Numbered from the stretch's first letter, positions 36,533 through 49,655 are shown. The stretch is 64,000 bases of DNA from Lutjanus erythropterus (GCA_020091685.1 CM034592.1:39028705-39092704); one strand, 5' to 3'. Translations and numbers: made by a program. The notes: generated by a model from the letters alone, not told the origin.

Positions 36533-39529
36533 TAACATTTGCGACCATCACAGCTCTTTTTTGGAAACGCCTCGTATGAAAACATACGAGTTCCGTTTGA
36601 TGTATCTCATAAAATAAAGATAAACAATTTCATGGTAAACCACGTTGGTGACTGACACGGCCGCCGTGCCCTTCACTGGCGTGCTCAGGTGCTTCATTTG
36701 TTTGTCGAGAATATGAGCACATCCTCAGAGACCGCAGGGTCCCTCTGGCTCAAAATATATTAATTGACTTGGCTCAGCTTCCAGCCAGGTGTAACACACT
36801 TTTGCAGAATACTCTGGAACGCCGGCGAGATCTTTTGGGAAATCCCCCCACCGTGTCAAAGCTACACTTGCCGCACTTCCAGCTGCTGTTTTTTTTTTTT
36901 TTTCGACTCACCTTCCTCTCTCGTCCAGCAGACGACTGGTTGCCGTATAGGTCTTAATCTAATGTTGGAACATTGATTTATGCTAGGGTGTCCCACAGCC
37001 ATTAAGATAATTGCATGATCACTTTATAACTTCCTCCCCTGGTGGCTGTGGTAATTTGGCTCCCCCCACCACACACCTTGCTCAGTAGGACCCGTAACCA
37101 CATTATAGCGGTAGAAAATGTGGTTGGAAATATCATCTTTCAGCCCCAGCAAATTGATTTCATACCATTTCCACTGACTTCTAAAACCCTTTTAGTCTAT
37201 CTCTCACCTGCGCTGACCATTTGATCTATTGGAGGCTTCTAGGTCTTAACAGCTTGTATTGATCGGAAATTCTTCAGCCGGCATCTTGAGGGGATGCTCT
37301 CGTGTCACCTTGTAATTCCAACAGTCTGGGTATTTTTGAGTGAGATCATGACTGAGACGATGTATTTTTAGCTGTTAGGGCGAGGCAAGCTGGTTTTGAT
37401 TGCCTTGAATGTGAAACGACTGTGTTAAATGGCACTATGATCTCTTTCGACAAAACCTTCATTAAAATAAAGATTTCACCGCCGATATGGACTAACGGCT
37501 GCTTCAGAGGAGAAGTTAGCGTCGGTGAAAGTCAAATCGCTCTGACAGATTGATCCGAAGGGAGGCACTTTGCTTCCTGAGTATAAACACTGCCAGTTTA
37601 TAAACATTCAACACATCAAAATCTTTGCAGCTTAAGTGCAAATCATCAGCTCAGAAAGACGCAGTGATCTGAAACTTTAAACTCACACCAACAGGGAGAC
37701 CATCCACCTGAAAATGTCATTGATTCCATCGTTTATTCTGAAATACTTCATGTTATTAGTATTAGTATTATTGTTGTGCATCCGATTAAAGGGAAGACTC
37801 ACCAGTTTTTGTGTCCAATCAGTGTTGATGTTAAATTTCGTCAATTGAAGCAATAAATTCCTCACTGTGTGCTACATTGACAGAGTTATCCTGCTGCAAA
37901 ATGTTTTGCTCTTCCTGCATCCAGTGATGTCACAGTGATGTCATTAGTGTTACAGGCTATTTCAGCTCTGATTTCTAGTCTCCACCTCTGGATAGCTAGG
38001 AGGTGTGTTTGATGTTTTAGCCAGCGAACTAATAACTGTAATAACTCTTTGGTTTCAGTCTGATTAGCAACACGAGACATGATAATGGAGTTGGAGGCTA
38101 ATTTCTACAAACAGATATCACATATGAATGCAGATAAATTAATAACGCTAACACAATCGTCATAGCTGACAATCAGGCTCCGAGGCTACATTTCAGTCAA
38201 TGCCTTCCGCTTCTTTCGCTCACCACACTGTCTGTTTACCTGCATTCAACCAAAGCCCATCAAACACGATCAGTCAGCTTGGACTACAAACAAAAACCAG
38301 AACGCTGCCGATACAAAAATCTCTCCCGCAAATTTTGCATATTCATATGAAGACAATCTGTTTATAGATATTTAGGGTGCTGATGCACAGGAACACGGGC
38401 ATGGGCATCAGAAGCTCATGTGCAATGCATCCTGGTACTTGCAGGCACTGTCAGGAAGGCTCCATGAGAAGGAGAACTCGGCTTTCTTGATAAATATAGC
38501 ACACAATGAGGAATATATTCAACTGACTACATTTACCATCAACACTGACTGGACATCCACATAAAAAAGGGTGATTTTTATATTTATAAATTATTAAATA
38601 GGGTTATAAATACAGTATATCAGTTTTCATCCAGGCTGTGACCAGATATGGTTGGACTTATATGATAATATATATCGAAACTATCAGAGGTTTTGCCGTA
38701 CTAGTTACATTGCTTGCTGATTCCTTTTTGCTTTAATTATGACAGGGATTTAATTCACTGTATTATTTACAAAAGACATTCATATCTAGCTGTTTTGTAT
38801 ATGGGTGGTTTCTCTTTAGAATCACTGCATCACAATAAATAACAACACTGCAGTTTTGTAATACAACATTACATAAAACTAAATCATTTCTCCATATTTC
38901 TACACCTAGGTCCAGGTATACTGTAGTCCTCCAGTGCTGACATATGGACTGTACTCGCCGTGCTGCTTTGACCATCAGCAGTGAATGAGGAGGCTGGATC
39001 CTGTGATGTCTCCCTCCTAATGTGTGAAAGTGTGTGTGCGTGAAGTGTGAAAAGTTGTTCCACTGAAAGTACCTTTGTGTTCAGAGAAAAAAGGTTGTGC
39101 TGCAAAACCTTCACAAAACGTAAAAGGCTCTATCTAGAGACAGTGTTTCATTTATTTGTTCGGTATTCGTCTGCTCCGGGTTTCTGTAGAAACATGACAA
39201 CATGCAGCACGGTGACCTCCACGGAAGAGGATCCATGATGGTCGATATAAAGGGCTCATTCCAAGGTAACGAAAGCACGATTCTTGTTTTCAGGTGAAAA
39301 CACACAAATGAAAACATACCTATGAGTGTTATAATCCATTTTTATCATATTCAGCGAACAGAATCATTGCAAATATGAACACTATGATATTTAAATCACT
39401 TCCTTTTAAAACATGTACCCTCTGTTTGAGAGTTAATCTGATCTTAATCATTTGAAACTTTAAAACTTATGGTAGAACGGTTCTCTTAAAGAAATTATCT
39501 TAATTTTGTAACAGTGGCAGCAGATTCAC

Positions 39530-39651
39530 CTTTCTCTCTGGTGACTTGGTGGCAAAGACAGGCATGTGACAGGCGAGCAGCGGATACCAAAAGGGGGCCA
39601 TCGTCTTTCCTTCATCCTCTCCACTTAACCAGCCCGGTGAATTCTCCTCTC
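39530..39651 (-). CDS. arhgef17: arhgef17 exon, PH-to-propeller linker with FWYP motif
   Basis: This 122-bp internal exon lies alone between a 21 kb and a 28 kb intron. The acceptor is a T-rich tract ending ATTTCAG and the donor is GTGAAT. Two leading bases complete the Arg codon of the preceding exon; 40 codons follow, so it ends on a codon boundary. The peptide reads EENSPGWLSGEDEGK, then APFWYPLLACHMPVF, then ATKSPERK. Mammalian ARHGEF17 has EENQPGWLCPDED and APFWCPILACCIPAF at the same place, so the order and spacing of GW, acidic patch and FW-P-LAC are kept. The Cys after FW in mammals is Tyr here. The segment probably forms the linker and first strand leading into the beta-propeller. 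It was found by splice phase and motif, since the open frame is too short to stand out. Confidence 0.93.
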
Positions 39652-40572
39652 CTGAAATAAAAAAAAAAAGGAGAAACTTTTTTTATTTCTTCTCACAACG
39701 ATGATACAAACTTCTGTTGTTAGCAGCTTGTTTTGTTGTTGGACTTATTGACAGCATGAATCTCGCCCTCACAGTTGAGCCCAGCTGTAAACTCTCCTTA
39801 AGGCTACGTCAAAACCACACAATATAAAGACAGACACTTCAGCAGGTATGTAATATAAATGGTGTTATTAGCATGTGAATGTTATAATCAGCCAGAGACT
39901 TAGTCCCTGTTGTAGGAGGCGAGGCCAGGTACTGCCAACACAGGGTCTCAACAGTGATTAAAGCTGCACTTAATCAACAGTGAGAGTCAGTCCCAGCAGG
40001 AAAAATGCAACTGCTGGATTTGAGTTATAATAATGGATTTGCCTGCTGTACGCGCCATCTCAGCTAACAGCTCTGAGCCTTACAACAGGTGCACCTCTGA
40101 CTAGGCGCCGGGCAAATCTGCCAAAGTACTCCCATTATGCAATTTTGTAATCATAAATTTCAATTTACAGAAACTAAATTGTGCATGAAATTTAACAGCT
40201 TGCTAAAATTTGCTTCCTGGTTTGTTTGCATATGTTACCTTGGAAAAAGCCACATTTTATATCCGTAGTCTGCCACAGACTCATGTCTAAGTGTAAAAGT
40301 GGATGGCAGAGTATCTTTGATAAGTGTATGGTTTGCTCGCCCTTGCTGTGGCACACAGAGAGGGCTGCAATTAAAGGCCAATTAGACTGACTCACAGCAG
40401 CAAGGCTGTAAAATTGGTTTCAATAATCTGAGCTGATTGACTCCCGGGATTAAATCTGATGTCTGAAGTCTTGTCTTCCTAGAATCAGATCTGAGCTTCC
40501 AGTCCAAAGCTGACCTGATTACTGAAGGTGCTTTTTACCCGTCTACTGGGAAAAAAAACAAAAACAAAAACA

Positions 40573-41185
40573 CTGAGAGACCTCAGCTCATCAAAAACGC
40601 TGCAGCTATTAAGCAGAAAGAAGAGGAGAGAGTGCATGAGTCCAGTTTTACTTGCTCTGCACAGACTTCCTGCAATATTTAGAATTGATTTTGAGGTTTT
40701 CCTTAATGGACTTGGACCAAGCTACATTTCTAACTCTCTTGTTCCCTACTTGCCTTCAAGGCCACTGCGATTGTCTGCAGCCACTTTACTGGAGGTTCCC
40801 AAAAACAGCTGAAGAAAAGTCAGGGATGCGGCCTTTGTCAGTTCAGCCACCAAAGCTCTCGAACACGCTACCTACAGCTGTCAGAGAGTTTGATGCCTTG
40901 GTGCACTTCTTTTAACATTTTTTTTTCCTTTTTTTGCATTCTATATACTGCATTTCCAAACTTATCAAGTGGATTTTATCAGCGTGAAGATGCATTCTGT
41001 GTATTATATTCTCATCTTATCTTATTTGTGGGTTTTATTTTACATTAATTACAGCATTATTTTCATGTTTTTATATTCATTCTATGTATTTTTTATGTGA
41101 AGCGCTTGGCTTTTCTTGTATAAAAGGTACTATGCAAACAAAGTTTATTTTGATCATTATTATTATTATTATTATTATTATTTAT
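40573..41185 (+). mobile_element. L2-clade LINE 3' remnant
   Basis: Broken reading frames match the C-terminal end of L2-type reverse-transcriptase proteins. QLIKNAAA is followed, after a frameshift, by PVLLALHRLPAIFRIDF, then LNGLGPSYIS, LVPYLPSRPLR, and in another frame PPKLSNTLPTAVREFD. Typical L2 residues between FRIDF and LNGLGPSY (about eight) are missing. The 3' tail has GCGCTTGGCTTTTC, GGTACTATGCAAACAAAG and ends in (ATT)n at 41155-41183, the usual L2 3' terminus. It is inserted opposite to arhgef17 transcription, is 5'-truncated and cannot encode a working protein. Confidence 0.85.
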
Positions 41186-43883
41186 CTTTTAAGGCCACAA
41201 CAGGGCTTTTCCACCAACATGCAGCTGGCCCACTTTCAGTTCAGTTCAGTGTTGGAGCATTTCCATAAAAAATAATTTGGTTAGGAACATGAAAAGTTTG
41301 TTCCCCCCCTTGAGACAAAAATTAACAGGCTTTTCTTGGGAACCAAAGTGGGCGTGTCATATTTAACTGGTCGTTGTTCACTGTGTAACGCCCTCTGTTG
41401 ATGACATCCTTGATTACAATGGTTCCCCTCAAAACTGGTGGAAAGTTGGGCTGGTTCACTTGATAGCAGAGAGGTTCCAAGAACATGGAACGGAACTGGT
41501 TTAAGAACCAGAGCTAATTTGGTGCAAAAGGGTCCACAGATTCATCACTTGTTGTGCAAAACGTTACTGATATCTGACGTTACCTTTTGTTTCCATCAGG
41601 TACTTAAACTTAGAAGAAAAATGAAAGAAAAATCAACAAGAATCTCTTACTTTACATTTAAACTTGTGTACCTTACTACTGACAGAAATCCTTGTCACAG
41701 TCAAAGCTTGAGTACATCTACTTGAGTTTATACAGAGCAGCTAAAGGAACGATCAAGGACAGGAATGCAGAGCAGTGAATAAGTGTGTTGTGTCTTTACA
41801 TAAATTTAATTTCATGCTGTGTTCGCGTGTTTATTCACTGTTTGGTTTCTCTAAAGTTCCTTTTTTTCAATCAATCCTCCAAAGGACAGGCAGTTATAGA
41901 TAATGGATGGATGGAATTTTTCATTCATCTGAGCGCCGCAAACAGAATTCCTTTCACCTACACTGAATTTTCAACAGTGCATCTGCACATAGAAAAGAAA
42001 CTATGTTGTGTGGATACACAACTCCAGGGTCAAGAAATAAAACCATGTGCAAGTGTACAAGTTGTAATATACAGATTTCATGGTACTTTGTAAACAGGGT
42101 AATAACAGAGTGCAAATTAGTCATTTCAAATAAAAGTCAGGATAAAATGTTAATTTATACTTTCACAATGCATTTTTTAAAGAAACATTTTATCTGACGA
42201 TGTTCAAAGATACAGAATATCAAAGTAAATCTTTTAGTACAATTTAATTATAATTCTTACATTCAACCAGTGGTTTGGGGACCCCCAAACGGGCCGTGGC
42301 ACTCTGCCTGGGGGTCCATGAAAAATCTTCATATTCATTCATTTATATTATCATGATACTGAAAAAAATTCTATTTATTGACAAAATGCTTCATTATAGC
42401 CTGCATGTATTTTATGATTAGACTTTTAGCAAACATTCCTTATTTACACAAACAATTTCATAGGCCTCCTACAATCAAGTCACAGGCTAGGACTATTATT
42501 AGGTTTATTGTTATATATATAATATACTGTACATCAGATCATACATTATTTAGTTCAGACTGATCATATTCTGTTGTACATTATCTAACAATAATCAGAA
42601 TCTGCATTATATTTATATATGCACTCAGAGTGAAACACACTCTTCTGATGTGTGTGAATGTACATTAAGATTATTCTGTGTTGACAAGGTGCAAATACTT
42701 TTAATGCATTTCTCATATCTTTCATTTATTCTGCGTTGTTCTTTCACATGTTTAAGTAAAATCTATATCTAAGTGTAAACACAATATGTCAAATTATTCC
42801 AAATTATTATGTACATGAGAGGGTAACTTTCTATCTTTTTCTCCTTGGCTCAGAAAAGAAATTGAAAACATCTGCTATATTGGAAGTTATGTACAGATTT
42901 TATGTTGTAAAATGCATTTTCTGAGGAAATATTCAATCTGATGATACTTTATGTCAAAGATACAAGACATTGCACAGTTTAGGAGTAATTCATCCATTGA
43001 ACTACTTCACCTCTTGCTGCACAACCATAGTAATAACTGGTTTAAAGAATGAGCTAGATAATTGTAGGGTTTTAAATCATTCAGTCATTTATATTTACAG
43101 TCATCTTGAGTTGTGGAGTGTTCTTCAATAATTAAAGGGGAAGGGAGGTGGGAGGAAGGGTTAGCCTGTGTGCTGTCTATCCCTGAGCGAGCCCCTGCCA
43201 GGATACAGAGAGGTGTGAGGTCACTTATTTAAAGACTTTAATTGAGGGCAGATTGCTGCAGGGAGGGGCAACAGGTCCGGTGGTTTCTTTTACCCCAGAG
43301 TAATCATCAACTTTCTTCAGCTAATTATTAGATTAGCATAAATAATGTTCCATTTGGGTAAGGCTGACTGCTCCTCCCGAATTTGTCAGTTAGTAAAAAT
43401 GAACCTAGATACACATTTAAAAGAGAGACGGATACAGATTGAAAGAATGATAGAAAGACAGAAACAGAAAGAGAGAGACTGGAGTATGAACAAAGGGACA
43501 GGCAGAGAAAGTGAATGTGAGAGGAGACAAATTAGCCTTAACCTTCAGTCTTTGCCACGTAGTAATGATGATGAATAACGGTGACCAAATGATAAGCACT
43601 GGCTTAAATTGAAAATGGCACCAAATACAGACATGCAGGCCACTCACCTCAACACACACACACAACTATACAAAGAGCTGCTCTCCTTCATATATGAAAT
43701 AATTTAATGCTAAACACAGAAAAACAGCAGTAAAGAGACGTTACTACACTGCATTCCCCCTCTACGTCAGGAGAATTATTTTATCTGCTGTTAAATCACT
43801 CTGACAGTAATTTGTCAAAACAACTACAGACTGATTCTTGTATTAGATTGGCTAGTCTTAAATTGTAGAAAATAACCGTAATC

Positions 43884-44942
43884 GAAGCTGCAAGCAGCGA
43901 TGAACGGTGCCTTGCACTCCTGCGCTCATCCGGGTGTGTGTTACTGGGTGCTGACTGGTTGGCAGGCCTCTGTGTGTTTTGGACAGTGTGCAGAGTTCCG
44001 TGTCATTTCCTGTGTCCACTATGTGGCACTCGGCAACACCCACTTATTATACTTCATGTTCCAGTACATCAAGTGTAGACCTCGCCATGAAAATGTCATA
44101 TGAATCGAAAAAAAGGCTTACTTCCTGTGTCCCGGGACTCTTATCAAATATGGGAAACTCGGGATAGATTCGACCATCTACACTCAAGTATATGCCATGG
44201 TAGTTCACAATAAATCATCATCAAATTCTGATCAAATTTGAGTTGGATGTGATCAATCTGCTAGAAGGAGCTTCTCACAGTATTATTTATTAATATTATG
44301 TACATGTCTGCAGGCTGGGACTCTTATCAAACATGTGAAGTCTGGGGCAGATCTGACCACCTACACTCAAGTTTACAGGTGTAAGAAAATATCAGTACAT
44401 TTGAGTATTGCAATATTATGTTTTGCAATATCAATTCTCAAAGATTGAGAGGCAGTGGTTAATTTTGTGTAGTGTTTAAACCACAGACTGATAAATGGCA
44501 GTGTCCAGATTCTTGTCCAGCTCTATTCAAGTCACAGCAACTTGCTGTTTCATGGCAAAACATCAAAATTCTCTACGGCCACACCATTTAATGCAAACTC
44601 AAGGTTTTAATAACTTTTCATCTCGTGGGTGTTAGATTTGATTGGACACACCCATTTGAAGTCAATCAGATAAATTCTGCAGGAGTTTGTTAAAATACAC
44701 TGCCTGGAAATGGTGGAAATGTTTCAAAAACTGCACAGTAAATTGGCCAATTTCCTGTTACGTTTAGGCTGTTTTTTTTTCCTTCTTTTTTTGATTTGAT
44801 TTCCATAGCAGTATGTGAAACGTGTCACAAAGAAACTTTGTAGGGCGTGCTGCTAAGAACTAAGATTAATTTGGGGGGAAACTAATAATTCCTTGCAGAG
44901 AGACCATAGAGACCTTGCATAGGTTGGTGCTCAGGCCTTAGA
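43884..44942 (+). mobile_element. 1.06 kb teleost interspersed repeat, unclassified
   Basis: The element begins GAAGCTGCAAGCAGCGATGA and ends near GGTTGGTGCTCAGGCCTTA. Internal phrases include AGTGGTTAATTTTGTGTAG, AAATGGCAGTGTCCAGATTC, GCAAAACATCAAAATTCTCT and CTGCACAGTAAATTGGCCAA. I recall this string of phrases as a high-copy fish repeat, but not its superfamily. A segment of about 70 bp, GGGACTCTTATCAAA to CACTCAAGT, occurs twice inside it (about 44133-44190 and 44319-44373). Coding capacity is absent. Confidence 0.7.
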
Positions 44943-45781
44943 AATAACTATATTTATATATATATTAGGTTCAGCCAAGTATGCATGCTCATCTTTTCCT
45001 TCAAGTCACTACATGTAAAATACTCCCTGACTTCATTATTCTTTAATTTCAGCGGCTGTAGGAAATGAAGACATCACTGAGAACTGTATTTCATATGTTT
45101 TCCCAGTGCCCTGTGAATTCTACCTCATAATACATTCACATCATGTTGGATTTACCATAAATAGGACTTACCGACTAAAATAAAATTAAAAAAAAGAAAC
45201 ATTCATGTCAGCCTCCTAATGGTAATTACAAGTAGGGGCCTAGGACATGCAATTTACCGCGGCTCCCAATATATACCAATTAGTGTCAAATGGCGGAAGT
45301 GTGTCGACACGGGCAGCAGACTGCAGCAAAGCCACTAAGGCCAACAGTCGGATACAATAAAAATCAAAGGCATAAGTTATATTTCGAGTAATACAATGAA
45401 CTGGTTATTTAGCATGTTGGCGGTCAATTAGTCGAGTGTAAAGGCTCAGAATATGGATTCCACATACAGCAGACTCTAAAGCTGATTCCACATAATGAGG
45501 CCTTTTTCTGCTAAGAAATACGAGTGGTTAAAAGAAGTCAAATTTCAAACACACACACACATCTTATACAGTACAGAGTATAACATACTGCCTTCAGTAA
45601 ATACAGGCCTAATTTCATTCATAAGCACCTGAGTCAATACAAAATTACTCAGTGTAATTCAGTCCCTCCAGGATTTCATGGGCTTTTTTGGGGATTGATT
45701 TCACAGCGGCTTATCTAAATGCACATTGTGATGTTTTTTGGTACTTTTTGCTATGAAATTGCAGGAGCAAGTGAAAATTGC

Positions 45782-45836
45782 AAAAAAAAAAAAAAAAAAA
45801 AAAAAAAAAGAAGAAGAAGAAGAAGAAGAAGAAGAA
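45782..45836 (+). repeat. poly-A followed by (AAG)n
   Basis: A run of about 27 A residues runs into nine AAG units, giving a 55-base pure purine strand. It could be the tail of a retroposed sequence inserted on the plus strand, though no body upstream is recognised. Confidence 0.95.
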
Positions 45837-46214
45837 ATTGTAATTGTTTTTGTATAATTCATCAACAGTCAAAGACAACCTGTTCCATGGAGAATTACAC
45901 CATTCTGTTCTGGGCGTTCAAAGTAACCTTACCAAAGAGGCTCCGCATTACAGAAAATTCTAACAAAATACACTTTATTTGTAAATGAAAAAATGCACCT
46001 GGCGGGTGTTCCACAAAGAAGCAAAAATGTTTTTAGAGCTCACACAAAATTATAAAATATAAAACTGCACAGAGAGTTGATAAATGCGTGTTCTTTTCAG
46101 TGCTCGTGACAACAAAAAACAAAAAAAAAAAATCTGAAAAACACAAACACAATAAATAATAAAACAGTGAGTTTGTTCATTGAGACGAACGTGTATGAAG
46201 TTTGTGCCAAGAGT

Positions 46215-46960
46215 GTGAATCTCTTGGTACCTCACGATTCAATTCGATTCCAATTCAGAGGGCTAAGATGCGATGAGAAAACGATCACTGATGCATCTTG
46301 ATGCATTAAAGTTTTAAACTTTTGAGACAGCGGGTGCCAGTGAGATTATATCCATCTGCAGCTGCTCCCATTCAGCCATCCTCACCTAAACTCAAGAAGT
46401 AGCCTGGTTAACAGGTAAACACGATGCACATGTCACATTTAGGGGTGGGAATCTTTTTGTCCAATTTGTTTCTCTGTCTCCTGCTTCAGTTCCACTGAAA
46501 TGCAATATGAAACATAACTGGCAATTAAATGGTCTGCAGCCTTTTCATTTTAAAACGTTAACTCTATTAATTAATGACTGTATTAAGTAGAAAGCATCCT
46601 ACAGTCTCCTGTCTGTATGACAATAACAAAATGAGGTGGAGGCGAAATGCTCCGCTGTGTTGTTTTTAACGTTATGTCTCCAGCGGTGGAAAGCAGCTTC
46701 TCTGCTGTTAGCTCAGTGAAAGCAATCGCTGTCAAAGACACAGAGTGGCCACAGAGTTTTTGAGGTAAAACAGACTGTGCAGAGAGTGATTTTCTTCACC
46801 ACAGAGTTGATTTAAGTTGTCAAATGCTGCGATGTGTGTCACTCAACCCCTCTCGTGTGTTACTGATCGCTGCTCTTAACGTTTCTTATCGTTTTCTGGG
46901 TGATGGTGCAAAAAAGTATTGACAATAACCTTCACGTCCATCTTGCATTATTTAGACACT
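46215..46960 (+). mobile_element. diverged CACGATTC-AATTCGATTCC element
   Basis: The left part reads GAATCTCTTGGTACCTCACG, then ATTCAATTCGATTCCAATTC, AGAGGGCTAAGATGCGATGA and GATGCATCTTGATGCATTAA, phrases I recognise from a repetitive fish element. A second GGGGTGGGAATCTTTTTG start lies at 46442, suggesting two abutting copies or a nested one. The right end is uncertain. Confidence 0.45.
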
Positions 46961-47746
46961 AAATCAAGACATGAATGCAAGTGCTGCTATCTGAGATGAT
47001 AACTGTAGCCCTGCAGAGACTGCAATGATTGGTGGAACTCATGGAAAGCTACAATGATCGGCCATTTTGCAGACAAGTTGTTGCAATTGCAACAACTGCA
47101 ACACCACAATTTCATGGAGGGGCTGATAACTATTAATGTGCTGTCAGAAAACTGCAAAGGAAACTGAATGATGTGCATATGCTTCCTGTATAGATAAACA
47201 TCTTAAACAGATAAAAAAAACAAATGGGATTGGGCTTCATAATGGAATTAAATCTTAACTCATCCTGTGGGAAAAAAATAACGCCTAAGCATGCCAAAGT
47301 AGATTCCCTGAAAACAACAACCACAGAGATAATATATTCTCCACTTGTCTACATCCTCATACAAAAACACGGTCAGAAAACAGTCACAGGCAAAATAGAT
47401 TTCATGGATTAAAAAAAAAAATGGCACAAGGTCTGTTCTTAAAACTGCTTCACACTGGTGTCAGAGGAGAACTCTGCATTATTGAAGCAATCTTTAACAA
47501 AATACAGCATTATACTGAAGAAACTGGCAAAGAGGCATAAGACTATGATGCAGTTTGGGTCCCACATTATTAACATTTATATCAATAAGTTGCCACCAAA
47601 CCAAGGAGTCATGTGCATCACCTTGGCTCACTGTGGACCAGGAAATAACATGCCTCCTCCTGTATGCAGACAGTCTTATCATACCATTATCTAGGCAAAA
47701 CTGTAACACTCACACACTCATTCACACTTACTCACTCACTCACACA

Positions 47747-47747
<1 letters not shown>

Positions 47748-47813
<66 letters not shown>
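47748..47813 (+). repeat. (CA)n microsatellite
   Basis: About 33 pure CA units, preceded by imperfect CACTCA/TCACA units from 47708. It is the longest dinucleotide tract in the window. Confidence 0.97.
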
Positions 47814-47814
<1 letters not shown>

Positions 47815-49454
47815 ACCAGCTTAGCTTGACCGTAAGCTCACCTGGGTGGTTTGACACATCAATAAAGCACCTAAATGACAAGACATGCAGGCTGAGGCAC
47901 ACATTAATTTAAACCTGCCTGGATGCAACAGTTGTGTTAGTATGTTCGATAATTACATGCTCAGCTAGCCCCTTTTTTCTTGGTTCACAGGGAGGAGAGC
48001 GGCAGGCTTTCACAGGGCAAGCTACCACCTGATTTTGCAGAGAGTGCACAAATTAAACCAATATAAAGATGGTTCACATCCATTACAGATCTATTTCCGT
48101 ACTCAACTGAAGTTACATCCACTTCTAACTTTCCAGTGCCTGGTAATGGATGGACTGCCGTGCTTGGAGGACAGTGGACTGTTAGATTATTGTAGTTATT
48201 CTCAATGAGCGACACACTGGAGAAAGAGAAACTATGATTTAGTTTAAAAAAAACAACACATATTCGTGTTTTGAATAAAACCAAACACACAAGCACCATT
48301 ACAAACGGGTGAGACTTGATGTGATCTTTAGTATATTGACTTTTAGACTAATCAGTAAACGAGCAGATCAGATAAAACCACTGCAACTGACGTGGCTTCC
48401 ACCATCCTGAATTACTTGTAACACCTGAACGCCATATTCTGATTTATAGCACTACTGCTGCACATCTGACCAAATCTTCTGAAGAGAGGCCACTGGATTA
48501 GTGAACCAGAATTCACAGAACTAGGGTTACAAAATGTAACCACTCTTAATATTATCGTAGAGCCTTCTCCTGACTTGAACATTTTCATCTACATTTTGCC
48601 CTTCCATCCATGCACAAACAGCGTTTTAGGCCATTAAGTGCTTTCTAGTGCAGATCTGTAGCTCTGCCAGGCATGAGGCTGCGTGTGGGACCAACAGAGC
48701 TTGTCCACAGTTAATCTTGCATACTACTGGACCCATCAGCCAAAAATCTTTTTTGCACATTTAGAACTGTACACTCAAGTGCCTCTCGTGGTTGCAGTGG
48801 TTGACAATTTTTTAGAAACCTTGACTTACCTACATAAAAGCTATATATAACCTGTACTGACCACTGAGTCCTTACTCCTCTTAACTGCTGGCCACAGGTC
48901 ATCTACACCGCTATGCTAAAACAAGGACTACCAACTTGCAATGTTTGGGGTTAACTAGTTATATATTAAATTAATTACCAATAAATGTAATTCTAATCTT
49001 TTGCTTCCTCTTCCTGAGAAAAAATATGTACGATTAATCACCATAATGTTGGTGATTAGAAAGGGGTTACATTCAAATATTCTCTTTGGGTTCCCTGGTA
49101 AAGTACTGCACTCTACTGAGTGACCTCTTTTACAAGTTGTACATGTTGTACAATTACAAACTGCGATTTCAGTATGTATATGTAAAATGCAGCATCTGGG
49201 AGGTTGTCATCTCAATTTGAGCGTGCCCATTTTTGTTTTGTGTAATGAGCACATGCCTGAAACAACAGCAACAATGATGGACTACCAATAAAGGTGAAGA
49301 AATAGGTGTTAAATGAATAAAAATGATTTACTATTGTTTGTGTTTTTACGTTACTACCATCAAAGGAAAATGAGCTCACTACGAATGCTCACAATGTCAG
49401 AATCTTTCATATGCGCTGGCCTTGGCATGCTTGTCTGAACATTTCTAATTAGTT

Positions 49455-49655
49455 TTGCATTTTTGTCTCAAGGTCTCTGCCTCTTTAAAGGAAGTTTTTC
49501 CTTGCCACGGTTGCCTTAGTGCCTGCTCTTGGTGGGAATCGTTAGGTCTTTTGTAAATAATATTAACAATAGTCTAGTGTAGACCTGTTCTATATACGTG
49601 CACTGAGACAACTTCTGTTATGATTTGGTGCTATATAATGGACTTGACTTCATTA
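49455..49655 (+). mobile_element. non-LTR retroelement 3'-tail-like repeat
   Basis: The phrases TCTGCCTCTTTAAAGGAAGT, TTTTTCCTTGCCACGGTTGC, TGAGACAACTTCTGTTATGA and TTTGGTGCTATATAATGGAC form a tail often found at 3' ends of fish retroelements. No coding part is attached. Assignment is by pattern memory. Confidence 0.5.

Larger units (their letters stand above)
11355..39529 (-). other. arhgef17 intron, 28 kb
   Basis: This is the largest intron in the window. It holds the repeats and mobile elements listed separately between 12045 and 36532. Stretches with nothing recognisable include 16750-18200, 18900-21700, 22000-22870, 25110-26080, 30050-32940 and 36540-39529. These are intronic single-copy-looking DNA with scattered short frames. 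No complete gene, tRNA or known microRNA hairpin was recognised on either strand, although single-exon non-coding RNAs cannot be excluded by reading. Confidence 0.65.

Noticed and set aside
43345-43578. 77-codon Arg/Lys/Glu-rich frame
   Set aside because: It derives from AGA/GAAAGA-rich low-complexity DNA, not a coiled-coil gene.
45719-45988. 89-codon frame with Lys and Arg runs
   Set aside because: It is a translation of the poly-A and AAG tract.
47555-47912. Two frames encoding long Thr-His runs
   Set aside because: They are translations of the (CA)n microsatellite.
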